From CAWCXF01 sp963799455 (GTDB lineage: Bacteria; Pseudomonadota; Alphaproteobacteria; Rhodobacterales; Rhodobacteraceae), in assembly GCA_963799455.1 (NCBI GenBank), contig CAWCXF010000008.1, forward strand, positions 744,001 to 808,000: a DNA stretch of 64,000 nt. The letters are read 5' to 3'. The position numbers and the translations under genes were made by a program. Under the pieces are notes generated by a model. That model had not been told where the DNA came from, did no database searches, and saw nothing but the letters and a program-made list of their open reading frames with translations. Below are positions 8,102 to 16,217 of this stretch, one piece after another (position 1 is the stretch's first letter; each line of letters opens with the position of its first letter).

Positions 8102-9316
8102 TCAGCGCATCGCCGCCTCCACCGCGAGGTCGCGCATCGTCATGGGGGGCGCCACGGCAGGCGCGCGGGGCGCGGCCCAGGTCGCGCCCTCGCCCGCCGC
8201 GAGGGCTGCGAGGCCGTCCTCGCCCAGCGCGCCGATCGCGGCGTCGGCCGCCGCGACGAGGCCCTCCTTCGAGGCGAGGCCCGCGACGGCGAGGTTGAAG
8301 CCCATCGGGTGGCGATAGTCGGTGAGCCGCAGCGCCGTGATCGGGTTCTGGCGGGCGTGGAGGTCGTAGGCGCCGGTGGTGGTCAGCGCGGCGTCGAAGG
8401 CGCCCGCCTCCATCCGCCACAGGAAGCCGGGGCCGGGGTTCATCGTCACGGCCCCCGCCAGCGCGTCCGCCGAGACCTGCCGCGCCGTCAGCGCGCCCGC
8501 GAGCGTGCCCTGCTCGATCCCGAGCGTGATCCCTTCGAGGTCCGACAGCCGCTCGACGGGGCCCGGATCGACGCCCTCGCGCACCACCAGCCCCATCTCG
8601 GCGCGCATGTAGGGCCGGGTGACGGCGATCGGCTCCAGGTCCACCTGCGCGCCGGGCGCCATCCGTGCCGGCCGCTCGTCCCAGCGCGGCAGCGCGCCGC
8701 GCCCGCCCGCCACGCCGCTCAGGGCGCTCCGCAGGAGCGCGAAGCTCGGCACGAGGTCGCACAGCCCGTGGGAGAGCATCGCGTAGGCCTCCTTGACCGG
8801 GCTCGACTCCTCGTCCTGCTCGGACTCGAACCACACCACCGAGAGCGGCAGGCCCACCGCCTCGGCGACGGCCTCGGAGAGCGCGTAGTCCACCCCCACC
8901 CCGCCCGCCGCGCGGCGCGAGGACATCACGCCGCCGCCGCGCGCCAGGCAGACCGTCAGCGCGCCCTCCTCCACGGTGGGGCGCGCGCCGCCCCCCGCGA
9001 GCGCGGCGCCCCCGGCCTCCGGCGTCGCCGCTCCGGCCGCGTCGTCCTCGATCGGGGGGCCCGCGCCCTCGTCGGGGGCAGGCTCCTTGCCGCCGCGGGT
9101 GGCGACGTAGCGCCACAGCGCGTCCATCTCCGCCTCGGTGAGGATGTCGCCCCAGGCCGGCATCGCGCCCTTGCCCTCGTGCAGCGTGCGCAGGAAGTCG
9201 TCGCGCCGCTCCTGCGGGTAGCGCCTCAGATCGTAGGAGGAGGTGCCCGGGTTGACCATGTCGATGCCGTGGCAATGCGAGCAGAACTGCTTGTAGAGCG
9301 CGCGCCCGTCCTCCAC
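8102..9316 (-). CDS. Cytochrome c fused to a quinoprotein-dehydrogenase-associated solute-binding protein
   Basis: The coding frame shows a class I cytochrome c domain (CSHCH haem motif at residues 12-16, likely axial Met52 in GAMPAWGD), then an acidic Pro/Ala linker (about 75-120), then a family-3-type periplasmic binding domain to residue 404. The second half resembles XoxJ-type proteins found beside PQQ alcohol dehydrogenases (TIGR03871-like). The first half resembles PedF/XoxG-type electron acceptors. The GTG at 9316 is a nominal start only: no signal peptide exists in any frame up to the dehydrogenase, although haem attachment needs export. One extra base in the five-C run at 9383-9387 would join this frame to the upstream dehydrogenase (about 996 residues in all). 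Confidence 0.8.
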   Translation of the reverse strand: MEDGRALYKQFCSHCHGIDMVNPGTSSYDLRRYPQERRDDFLRTLHEGKGAMPAWGDILTEAEMDALWRYVATRGGKEPAPDEGAGPPIEDDAAGAATPEAGGAALAGGGARPTVEEGALTVCLARGGGVMSSRRAAGGVGVDYALSEAVAEAVGLPLSVVWFESEQDEESSPVKEAYAMLSHGLCDLVPSFALLRSALSGVAGGRGALPRWDERPARMAPGAQVDLEPIAVTRPYMRAEMGLVVREGVDPGPVERLSDLEGITLGIEQGTLAGALTARQVSADALAGAVTMNPGPGFLWRMEAGAFDAALTTTGAYDLHARQNPITALRLTDYRHPMGFNLAVAGLASKEGLVAAADAAIGALGEDGLAALAAGEGATWAAPRAPAVAPPMTMRDLAVEAAMR

Positions 9317-11091
9317 GAGCGGGTCGTCCTGCGCCGCGCCCGTCCCCGCGCCGAGCGGCCGCGCCCGCCCCTCGGCGCGAGGCCCCCTCGGAGGTGCTCC
9401 GGCGCGGCCGAGCGGCCGGCCAGCGCGAAGGTCCAGATCGAGCCGCCCGCGGGCGTCGCGGCCAGCCGCTCGTCGCCGGCGAAGAGCGGGTAGACACCGC
9501 CCGAGCCCGACGCGACCGTGACGTATTGCCTGCCGTCCCGCTCCCAGGTGACGGGCTGGCCGATGATGCCGGAGCCGACGTTGTACTCCCAGAGCTTCTC
9601 GCCGGTCTCGGCGTCGAAGGCCTCGAACTCGCCCGTCTGGGCGCCGGTGAAGACGAGGCCGCCGTCGGTGGAGAGCACCCCCGCGAAGCGCGGGATCTCG
9701 ACGCCGTCCTGCCAGAGCACCTCGCCCGTCATCGGGTCGATCGCGCGCAGGGAGCCGCGGCTCGCGTCCTCCCCCTCGGGCCAGACCCAGGAGAACTCGG
9801 CCCCGAAGTAGAAGGTGCCGGGGCGGTACTGCGGCTCGACGGCCTTGTAGGTCATGCCGATGTCGAGCGTGTTGAGGAACACGGTCCCGCTCTCGGCGTC
9901 CCAGGACATCGGCATCCAGTTCTTGCCGCCGAAGGCCGAGGGCCAGTAGGTCACCTCCTCGCCCGAGACCGCGCCCTCATAGACCGCGGTGGGGATCGGC
10001 CGGCCCGTCTCCAGATCGACGCCCTCGGCCCAGTTCAGCTCGTCCACGAAGGGGTTGGCGGCGATCAGCTCGCCGGTCTCGCGGTCGAGCACGTAGAAGA
10101 AGCCGTTGCGGTTGGCCTGCATGATCACCTTGCGGCCGTCGATCTCGGCATGGACCAGCTCGTTGGTGGCGTCGTAGTCGAACGGGTCGTTGGGCGAGGT
10201 CTGGTAGTGCCACTTGATCTCGCCCGTCTGGGGGTCGAGCGCGAGGATGGACGCCGTGTAGAGGTTGTCGCCGGGCCGGACCATCGCGTTCCAGGACGAG
10301 GCGTTGCCGGTGCCCCAGTAGACCGTGTTCAGCTCCGGGTCGTAGGTGCCCGTGAGCCAGGCCGGGCCGCCGCCGGTCTTCCACGCGTCGCCCTCGGGCC
10401 AGGTCTCCGAGCCGGGCTCGCCGGGCGCGGGGACCGTGTAGGTGCGCCACAGCCGGTCGCCCGTCCCGGGGTCGTAGCCCTCGATGTAGCCGCGGATGCC
10501 GTACTCGCCCCCCGAGACGCCGACGATGAGGACGCCATCGGCGATCAGCGGCGTGACGGTCATCGAGTAGCCGTCGTCGAACTCGATCGACTGGACCTTC
10601 CACACCTCCTCGCCGGTCTTCGCGTCGAGCGCCTGGACATGGGCGTCGAGCGTCGTGCGGAAGACGCGGCCGTCGTAGATCGCCACGCCCCGGTTGACGA
10701 TCCCGCAGCAGGCGACCCGCGGCACCTCGGCCGCGTAGTCGATCGGCGTCCTCCACCTCTGCTTGCCGGTCAGCGGGTCGAGCGCGATCGTGGCGTCGTG
10801 GGTGGTGACGTACATCGTGTCCTCGTGGAGGATCGGGAAGGTCTCCTGTCCGCGCGTGTCGGCGAGCGAGTAGGTCCAGGCCGGCACGAGGCGGGCCACG
10901 CTGTCCCGGTCGATCTGGCGCAGCGGGCTGTGGCGGCTCTGGCCGTAGCCCATGCCGTAGACGAGGATGTCCCCGGGCGTCTCGGCGTCGGCGCGAAGAT
11001 CCTCCAGCGTCTGGGCGAGGGCGGGCGCCCCGGGGGCGGCCCCGAGAGCGGCCGCGAGCCCTGCGGCGGCGGCGGCGGAGCGGATGGGCAT
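9226..11091 (-). CDS. Lanthanide-type PQQ-dependent alcohol dehydrogenase (XoxF/ExaF/PedH-like)
   Basis: An exported eight-bladed propeller quinoprotein, 621 residues as read. It has a signal peptide (about 1-27, ending APALAQ), the vicinal disulfide Cys128-Cys129 (VACCG), and PQQ/metal ligands Glu196 (GGEYG), Asn263 (GTGN) and Asp305. A second Asp at 307 (FDYD) marks enzymes that use a lanthanide instead of calcium. The surrounding sequence (WHYQTSPNDPFDYDATNE) looks closer to ExaF/PedH than to classical XoxF. A strong GAGGGAGGA ribosome site precedes the ATG at 11091. The family's natural C-terminus is near 9430 (GGSIWTFAL). The remaining residues as read are an Arg/Gly-rich run in the cytochrome's wrong frame, so a frameshift is likely. 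Confidence 0.88.
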   Translation of the reverse strand: MPIRSAAAAAGLAAALGAAPGAPALAQTLEDLRADAETPGDILVYGMGYGQSRHSPLRQIDRDSVARLVPAWTYSLADTRGQETFPILHEDTMYVTTHDATIALDPLTGKQRWRTPIDYAAEVPRVACCGIVNRGVAIYDGRVFRTTLDAHVQALDAKTGEEVWKVQSIEFDDGYSMTVTPLIADGVLIVGVSGGEYGIRGYIEGYDPGTGDRLWRTYTVPAPGEPGSETWPEGDAWKTGGGPAWLTGTYDPELNTVYWGTGNASSWNAMVRPGDNLYTASILALDPQTGEIKWHYQTSPNDPFDYDATNELVHAEIDGRKVIMQANRNGFFYVLDRETGELIAANPFVDELNWAEGVDLETGRPIPTAVYEGAVSGEEVTYWPSAFGGKNWMPMSWDAESGTVFLNTLDIGMTYKAVEPQYRPGTFYFGAEFSWVWPEGEDASRGSLRAIDPMTGEVLWQDGVEIPRFAGVLSTDGGLVFTGAQTGEFEAFDAETGEKLWEYNVGSGIIGQPVTWERDGRQYVTVASGSGGVYPLFAGDERLAATPAGGSIWTFALAGRSAAPEHLRGGLAPRGGRGRSARGRARRRTTRSWRTGARSTSSSARIATASTWSTRAPPPTI

Positions 11092-11412
11092 GGTGTCCTC
11101 CCTCGAACGAGACGGGCCCCGGACAAGACGGGATCTCGGACGAGGCGGGCTCCGGGCCGGACGGGACGACGACGCCCCTCGCGCGGGGGTCCATGGCCGT
11201 CCGGCGCCCCCATCCCCTCCGCTCGTCCCCCGCTCGGGGGCTCGGCCCGCAGCATGGCACGGCCTTCGCGATGCAAGCGTCCCGCCGCCGCCGCGCCCGG
11301 GCGGCGCGCCGGGCGGGAGCGGCATCCCTGCCGTGGGGGCAACAAAACTGTGGGATCGGCGCGAGACGTGCTGTAGCCTTCCCGGGACGGGGCAGCGGCG
11401 CGAGGGGGCGGC
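11092..11412. promoter_or_regulatory. Divergent intergenic region between the PQQ dehydrogenase and BCCT genes
   Basis: These 321 bases must hold both divergent promoters. Next to the dehydrogenase is a degenerate direct repeat of about 16-17 bases (GACGGG-cc-CCGGAC type, roughly 11110-11170). A small AT-richer island, CAACAAAACTGTGG near 11340, lies about 70 bases before the BCCT start and is followed by GCTGTAGCC, a plausible -10. I cannot assign exact promoter elements. Confidence 0.4.
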
Positions 11413-12999
11413 ATGGCGGTCGGGGGACAGGGCCGGCGGGGCTTGGGCGGATTCAACGGCGTCTTCTTCATCTCGCTGGCGCTGGTGGCGGGGATCGGCG
11501 CCTGGGGGCTCTTCGACCCGGACGGGATGACCTCGGTCTTCCTCGGCTTCACCAACTACATGCTGACGAGCATCAGCTGGTACTGGCTGCTGATCTCCAC
11601 GGGCTTCCTGATCCTGAGCGGCTATCTCGCCTTTGGCCCCTACGGCTCGGTGCGCCTGGGCGCGGACGACGAGCGGCCCGAGTTCGGGACCGCGTCGTGG
11701 ATCGCCATGCTGTTCGCCGGCGGCATGGGCGCGGGGCTGCTGTTCTGGGGCGTGGCCGAGCCGATCTACCACTTCCACAGCCCGCCGGGCATGGAGGGCG
11801 GCACGCCCGCGGCGGCGCGCCAGGCGCTGGTGATCACCAACCTCCACTGGGGCCTGCACGCCTGGGCGATCTACGGCATCTGCGCGCTGGTGATCGCCTA
11901 CTTCACCTTCCGCAAGAACCAGCCCTCGATGATCTCGACCCCGATCCGCGCGCTCTTCCCCGGCCGGGCGGGCGCGCCGATGGGCGCCATCGCCGACGTG
12001 CTCGGCGTGCTCGCGGTGGTGTTCGGGCTCGCGGGCTCGCTGACCATGGGCACGCTCCAGGTCCGCGGCGGGCTCACCCAGGTGTTCGGCCTCGACGCCA
12101 CCACGACGGTGTCGCTCACGGTCATGGCGGTGCTCTTCGTGTGCTACATGCTCTCGGCCACCACCGGCGTCGACAAGGGCATCAAGATCCTGTCGAACCT
12201 CAACATGGTGATCGCCATCGCGCTGATGGTGTTCGTGATCGCCTTCGGGCCCACCAGCTTCATCCTCGAGGCCTTCATCGACTCGATCGGCGGCTACATC
12301 GCCCAGCTCCCCACGCTCGCCTTCAAGCTCTTCCCCTACGAGGGGCTCGAATCCTGGACCAGCGGCTGGACGCTGACCTACATGATCTGGTGGCTGGCCT
12401 GGGGGCCCTTCGTCGGCATCTTCGTCGCGCGCATCTCGCGCGGCCGCACCATCCGCGAGTTCTGCATCGGCGTGATCCTGGTGCCCACGCTCTTCTCGAT
12501 GCTGTGGTTCGCGGCCTTCGGGGGCAGCGCCATCTACATCGAGATGTTCGGCGGCGGGGGGCTCTCGGAGCTGGTGTTCGCCGACGTGACGACCGCGCTC
12601 TTCCTCTTCCTCGACTACTTCCCCTACGGCGCCTTGCTCGGCGCGGTCGCGTGCCTGCTGATCTTCATCTTCCTGGTGACCTCGGCCGACTCGGGCACCT
12701 TCGTGCTGGCGATGATGACCTCGGACGGCGACCTCAACCCGCCCTTGGTGCACAAGATGGTCTGGGGGACGCTGATCGCGATCCTCACGGTGGGCACGCT
12801 GCTGTCGGGCTCGATCACGGTCGCCAAGGCGATGGCGATCACGGGGGCGCTGCCGTTCTCGGTCATCCTGCTGATGCAGATCGTGGGCTTCATGCGCGAG
12901 ATCCGCTCCGAGCGGCCCGACCGGACGCGGCCGCGCGAGGCGCGCGGGCATGTCGGGCCCGCCCGCCCGGCCGGCGCGGAGGCGGAGGCGGCGGAATGA
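11413..12999 (+). CDS. BCCT-family betaine/choline/carnitine transporter
   Basis: A 528-residue inner-membrane sodium- or proton-coupled carrier for a quaternary ammonium compound or related osmolyte. It has about 12 hydrophobic spans. Family signatures are MGAGLLFWGVAEPIYHF (about residues 108-124), the TMGTLQVRGG segment and the aromatic-rich block YMIWWLAWGPFVGIFVARIS (about 324-343). After the last span there is a short basic/acidic cytosolic tail. The ATG at 11413 lies just after GAGGGGGCGG. The stop overlaps the next gene (ATGA), so the transporter and the binding lipoprotein are translationally coupled. Such pairing is odd, because BCCT carriers normally need no binding protein. Confidence 0.93.
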   Translation: MAVGGQGRRGLGGFNGVFFISLALVAGIGAWGLFDPDGMTSVFLGFTNYMLTSISWYWLLISTGFLILSGYLAFGPYGSVRLGADDERPEFGTASWIAMLFAGGMGAGLLFWGVAEPIYHFHSPPGMEGGTPAAARQALVITNLHWGLHAWAIYGICALVIAYFTFRKNQPSMISTPIRALFPGRAGAPMGAIADVLGVLAVVFGLAGSLTMGTLQVRGGLTQVFGLDATTTVSLTVMAVLFVCYMLSATTGVDKGIKILSNLNMVIAIALMVFVIAFGPTSFILEAFIDSIGGYIAQLPTLAFKLFPYEGLESWTSGWTLTYMIWWLAWGPFVGIFVARISRGRTIREFCIGVILVPTLFSMLWFAAFGGSAIYIEMFGGGGLSELVFADVTTALFLFLDYFPYGALLGAVACLLIFIFLVTSADSGTFVLAMMTSDGDLNPPLVHKMVWGTLIAILTVGTLLSGSITVAKAMAITGALPFSVILLMQIVGFMREIRSERPDRTRPREARGHVGPARPAGAEAEAAE

Positions 13000-14819
13000 G
13001 ACGGCTCGGCCTGCTCCTCGGCGCGCTGGCGCTCGCCGCCTGCGAGCGCTCCGACGACACGCTCAAGGTCGGCGGCAAGGACTTTAGCGAGAGCCGGATC
13101 CTCGGCGAGATGATCGCCGCCCTGGCCGAGGCGGCCGAGATCCCCGTCACCCGCCGCATCGGGCTGGGCTCGACGCTCGTCAACCTCGAGAGCCTCAAGC
13201 GCGGCGAGATCGACATCTACCCCGAATACGACGGCACCGGGCTCGTCATGCTGGGCCAGCCGGCGCTCTCGGATGGCGACGAGGCGATGGCGCGCGTGCG
13301 CGCGCTCTACGAGCCGCTCGGGCTCGCCTGGGGCGAGCGGCTCGGCTTCGACAACACCTACGGCATCGCCATGCGCGCCGCGCGCGCCGACGAGCTGGGG
13401 GTCGAGACGATCTCCGACCTCATCGGGCAGGCGGGGGATCTGACCATCGGCATCGAGCAGGAGTTCGCCTCGCGCCCCCTGGACGGGATGCAGCCCTTCA
13501 CCGACCGCTACGGCATGAGCTTCGGCGCGGTCGAGACGGTCTCGGCCGAGGAGCGCCCGCAGCTCTACGACAAGCTGCTCTCGGGCGAGGTCGATCTGAT
13601 CGAGGTCTTCACCACCGACGGGCAGATCGCCGAGCTCGGGCTCGACGTCGTCGAGGACGACCTGGCGTTCTTCCCGGTCTACGAGGCGGTGCCGCTCCTG
13701 CGCGCCGACGCGCTGGTGCGCTTCCCGGCGCTGCGCGGCGTGCTCGACGCGCTCGGGGGCCGGATCGACGCGGCGACGATGCGCGACCTCAACGCCCAGG
13801 TCGATCAGGACGCGCTCTCCCCGCGCGACGTGGCGCGCGCGGCGCTCGCCGGGATGGGCCTGATCGAGGGCGTGGGGCTCGAGATCGCCGAGCCCCTGCG
13901 CGTGGCGGCCTCGCCCCTCGCGCTCGGCGACGCCGAGAGCGGCGTGGCGCTGCGCGGCGTGCGCGAGGCGTTCCCGGGCCGCCGCGTGGTGCTCGACCCC
14001 GTGGACGACCCGCTCGCCGAGGTCGGCTCGGGCGCGGCGCGGCTCGGGCTCGTCACCGCGGTGGACTTCGCCGCGCTGGGCGAGGACGGCGCGCCCACCA
14101 CGCGCCCCTTCGAGGCCGTGGGCGTGGTCGGCCAGAGCTACCTCCAGCTCGTCGCGCTCAAGCCCGAGGTGGAGGGCTTCGCCGACGTCTCCACGCTCGC
14201 CACGGGGCCCGAGGGCTCCTCGTCCTTCGACGCGGGCCGGATGCTGGCCGCGGGGCTCGACGGCCTGAGCGTGACCGCGGTGCCGGGCGAGGACTTCGCG
14301 GCGGCCGCGCGCGCGAGCGGGGCGGACGCGGCGCTGATCCTCGCGCCGCTCGACAGCCCGGTCGCGGCCGCGCTGATGGGCGAGGACGGCCGGCTCCTGT
14401 CGATCGCCGGCTGGGAGGCGGGCAACAACCTGGTGCGCTTTCCCTACCTGCGCCAGGCGCGCATCCCGGCGGGCACCTATCCGGGCCAGGCGGAGGCCGT
14501 CGAGACGCTCAGCTCGCAGCTCGTGCTGGCGGGGCCGGTGGTGGAGGACGTGGACGCGGTGGGGCCGCAGGGCCCCGGCGCCAGCGCCCCCACGCCGGTC
14601 TCGGCGCTCTCCGACGAGACGGTGGTGACGCTCAACGACGCGCTCGGGACCGAGCTCGGCTTCGACCCGGCGATCCCGAGGGCCGCGATCCTGTCGCCGC
14701 GCCTGCCCGCGCCGCCCGCGGCCGTGAACCCGTCCTATGCCGTCTCGGCCATGACGATCGGCGTCTTCGTGCTGTTCGGCTGGCTCATCTGGCTCTACGC
14801 GCGCCCGGAACGGAGGTAG
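12996..14819 (+). CDS. Betaine-type solute-binding lipoprotein with second binding-protein-like domain and C-terminal anchor
   Basis: This 607-residue exported protein begins with a lipoprotein signal (MRRLGLLLGALALAAC, Cys16). Residues about 22-285 are an OpuAC/ProX-type glycine-betaine-binding domain (LKVGGKDFSESRILGEM, then GEIDIYPEYDGTG). Residues about 300-540 look like a second type 2 periplasmic-binding fold of less clear family. Residues about 580-603 are a single transmembrane helix followed by RPERR, so the protein may be anchored at both ends. It starts inside the stop of the BCCT gene. Normal binding proteins of this kind are about 300 residues and work with ABC permeases, none of which is nearby. 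I infer a sensing or capture role for the neighbouring carrier. Confidence 0.82.
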   Translation: MRRLGLLLGALALAACERSDDTLKVGGKDFSESRILGEMIAALAEAAEIPVTRRIGLGSTLVNLESLKRGEIDIYPEYDGTGLVMLGQPALSDGDEAMARVRALYEPLGLAWGERLGFDNTYGIAMRAARADELGVETISDLIGQAGDLTIGIEQEFASRPLDGMQPFTDRYGMSFGAVETVSAEERPQLYDKLLSGEVDLIEVFTTDGQIAELGLDVVEDDLAFFPVYEAVPLLRADALVRFPALRGVLDALGGRIDAATMRDLNAQVDQDALSPRDVARAALAGMGLIEGVGLEIAEPLRVAASPLALGDAESGVALRGVREAFPGRRVVLDPVDDPLAEVGSGAARLGLVTAVDFAALGEDGAPTTRPFEAVGVVGQSYLQLVALKPEVEGFADVSTLATGPEGSSSFDAGRMLAAGLDGLSVTAVPGEDFAAAARASGADAALILAPLDSPVAAALMGEDGRLLSIAGWEAGNNLVRFPYLRQARIPAGTYPGQAEAVETLSSQLVLAGPVVEDVDAVGPQGPGASAPTPVSALSDETVVTLNDALGTELGFDPAIPRAAILSPRLPAPPAAVNPSYAVSAMTIGVFVLFGWLIWLYARPERR

Positions 14820-14824
14820 GCCCG

Positions 14825-15277
14825 ATGCCGACGAAGATCCTCGTGCCCATCGACCTCGCCCATCAGGCGTCGTGGACCTCCGCGTTGCCGGCGGCGTTGC
14901 GGATGGCGGTCGCGCCGGACGACGAGGTGGTGCTGATGACCGTCATCCCCGAGATCGTCGCCGGCCTCGACTGGCGCTACGCCATCCGCGGCGAGACCGG
15001 CGGGTCGGAGAAGCTCGACATCGACGCCATCCTGCGGGACGCCAAGACCCGGCTCGAGCAGATCGCGCGCGAGCACGCGCCCGCCGACCGAACCGTCGAG
15101 GTGATCGCGCGCTACGGCACCATCTACGAGGAGATCCTGAACGTCGCCGACGAGCTGCCGGCCGACCAGATCGTCATGGCCGCGAACCGGCCCTCGCTGT
15201 CGGACTACCTCCTCGGCCCCAACACGGCCCGCGTGGTGCGGCACGCGAAGTGCTCGGTCCAGGTCGTGCGCGACTGA
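14825..15277 (+). CDS. Universal stress protein (UspA family)
   Basis: A 150-residue cytosolic single-domain protein that starts five bases after the previous stop, so it belongs to the same operon. It opens with KILVPIDLAH (the strand with the nucleotide-contacting Asp) and has a later strand around VIARYGTIYEEILNVADEL. The ATP-binding version of the family has a G-2x-G-9x-G-(S/T) motif near the C-terminus; here that region reads SLSDYLLGPNTARVVRHAKCSV, which keeps the general pattern but not all the glycines. UspA proteins accompany betaine carriers in several bacteria and may regulate uptake. Confidence 0.92.
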   Translation: MPTKILVPIDLAHQASWTSALPAALRMAVAPDDEVVLMTVIPEIVAGLDWRYAIRGETGGSEKLDIDAILRDAKTRLEQIAREHAPADRTVEVIARYGTIYEEILNVADELPADQIVMAANRPSLSDYLLGPNTARVVRHAKCSVQVVRD

Positions 15278-16217
15278 GCGCGGGCCGCGCGGCGCCCTCG
15301 CGGCCGCCTCCGGGCCGGGCCCCGGGCCGTGCCCCGGCGGACGCGGCCGACCCGACCGCGTCCGCCGGGCGTCGCGCGGGGACGGCGTCCGAGGACGCGC
15401 GATCCGGCGGGCCGGCCGTCCGGATCGCGTCGCGGCCTCCCGCTCGCCGGGCCGCGGGGCGCGCGTCGGACCGCTTCGCAGGCGCGGCGGCCCGCGCCCG
15501 CCCTTCGCCCCCCGGACATCCCGGCCGGTGGGCGGGGGACGCGGCGGGCGGCGCGCGACGAGCGCCCCCCGGACACCCCCTTCCCGCTCCACCCCGATGT
15601 CCCTCACCTGGGCATCCGCCTGCGCGGTCGAGCCGCTGCGGATCGCCGACCTGCTCGCGGGGCGCGGGATCCGGCGCTCGACCCCGTTCTCGCCGGACGG
15701 CGGGACCGCCTGCGGTGATCGAGCGGGGCGGTCACGCTCGTCGATGGCCAGCTCGGCCCCCCTGAGCGCGCCGGCCGGCTCCTCGCCCTCGCCGGCATGG
15801 GGGCCGGGCGCCCGGATCGGCGCGCTCTGCCCGGGCGCCGCCGGCCCGGCGACGGCCGGGCTCCTCGACGCGCGCGGCACGGCCGCGCACCGGACGCTCC
15901 CCGACCTCCTCGGCGAGGCCTCCCCCCTCGGTCGATCTCGGCGATGGCGTGCTCGCCGCCGAGGGCGCGTTCCCCGCCGCGTCCGGCGGGGGCCATCGCC
16001 GACCAGACGCGCCGTCCGATCCCGGCGGCGCGCAGCCGGGATCTCCCGCTCCGGTCCGCGGGCCCGAGGGCTCGATCACGGACATCGCGCCGGCCTGCGG
16101 CGCCGGCTCGTCCCCGCGGTTCCCGCCGCCGGCCGGGCTCGCCCCGCCATCGGCCCCGATCGGCGGCGCGCGGAACCCGCGGGCCGCGCCCGCCGCGGCC
16201 CCGCCCGCCCATCGCCG
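15278..16217. other. Long region without a supportable gene
   Basis: About 940 bases in which all frames are Arg/Pro/Gly/Ala-rich and no domain is recognisable. A stretch near 15715-15800 (plus strand) gives a short more normal peptide (VIERGG..VTLVDGQL) broken by frame changes. This is compatible with an old decayed gene but is not evidence for a working one. Any terminator for the stress-protein operon would also lie here. Confidence 0.45.

Noticed and set aside
9226..12951. A 1241-residue minus-strand frame joining the dehydrogenase to sequence antisense to the BCCT gene
   Set aside because: The N-terminal two-fifths is the complement of the transporter gene; the real start is the ATG at 11091 with signal peptide and ribosome site.
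15278..16217. A hidden gene after the universal stress protein
   Set aside because: Several frames are open but all are low-complexity, with no start/ribosome site pair or recognisable domain.
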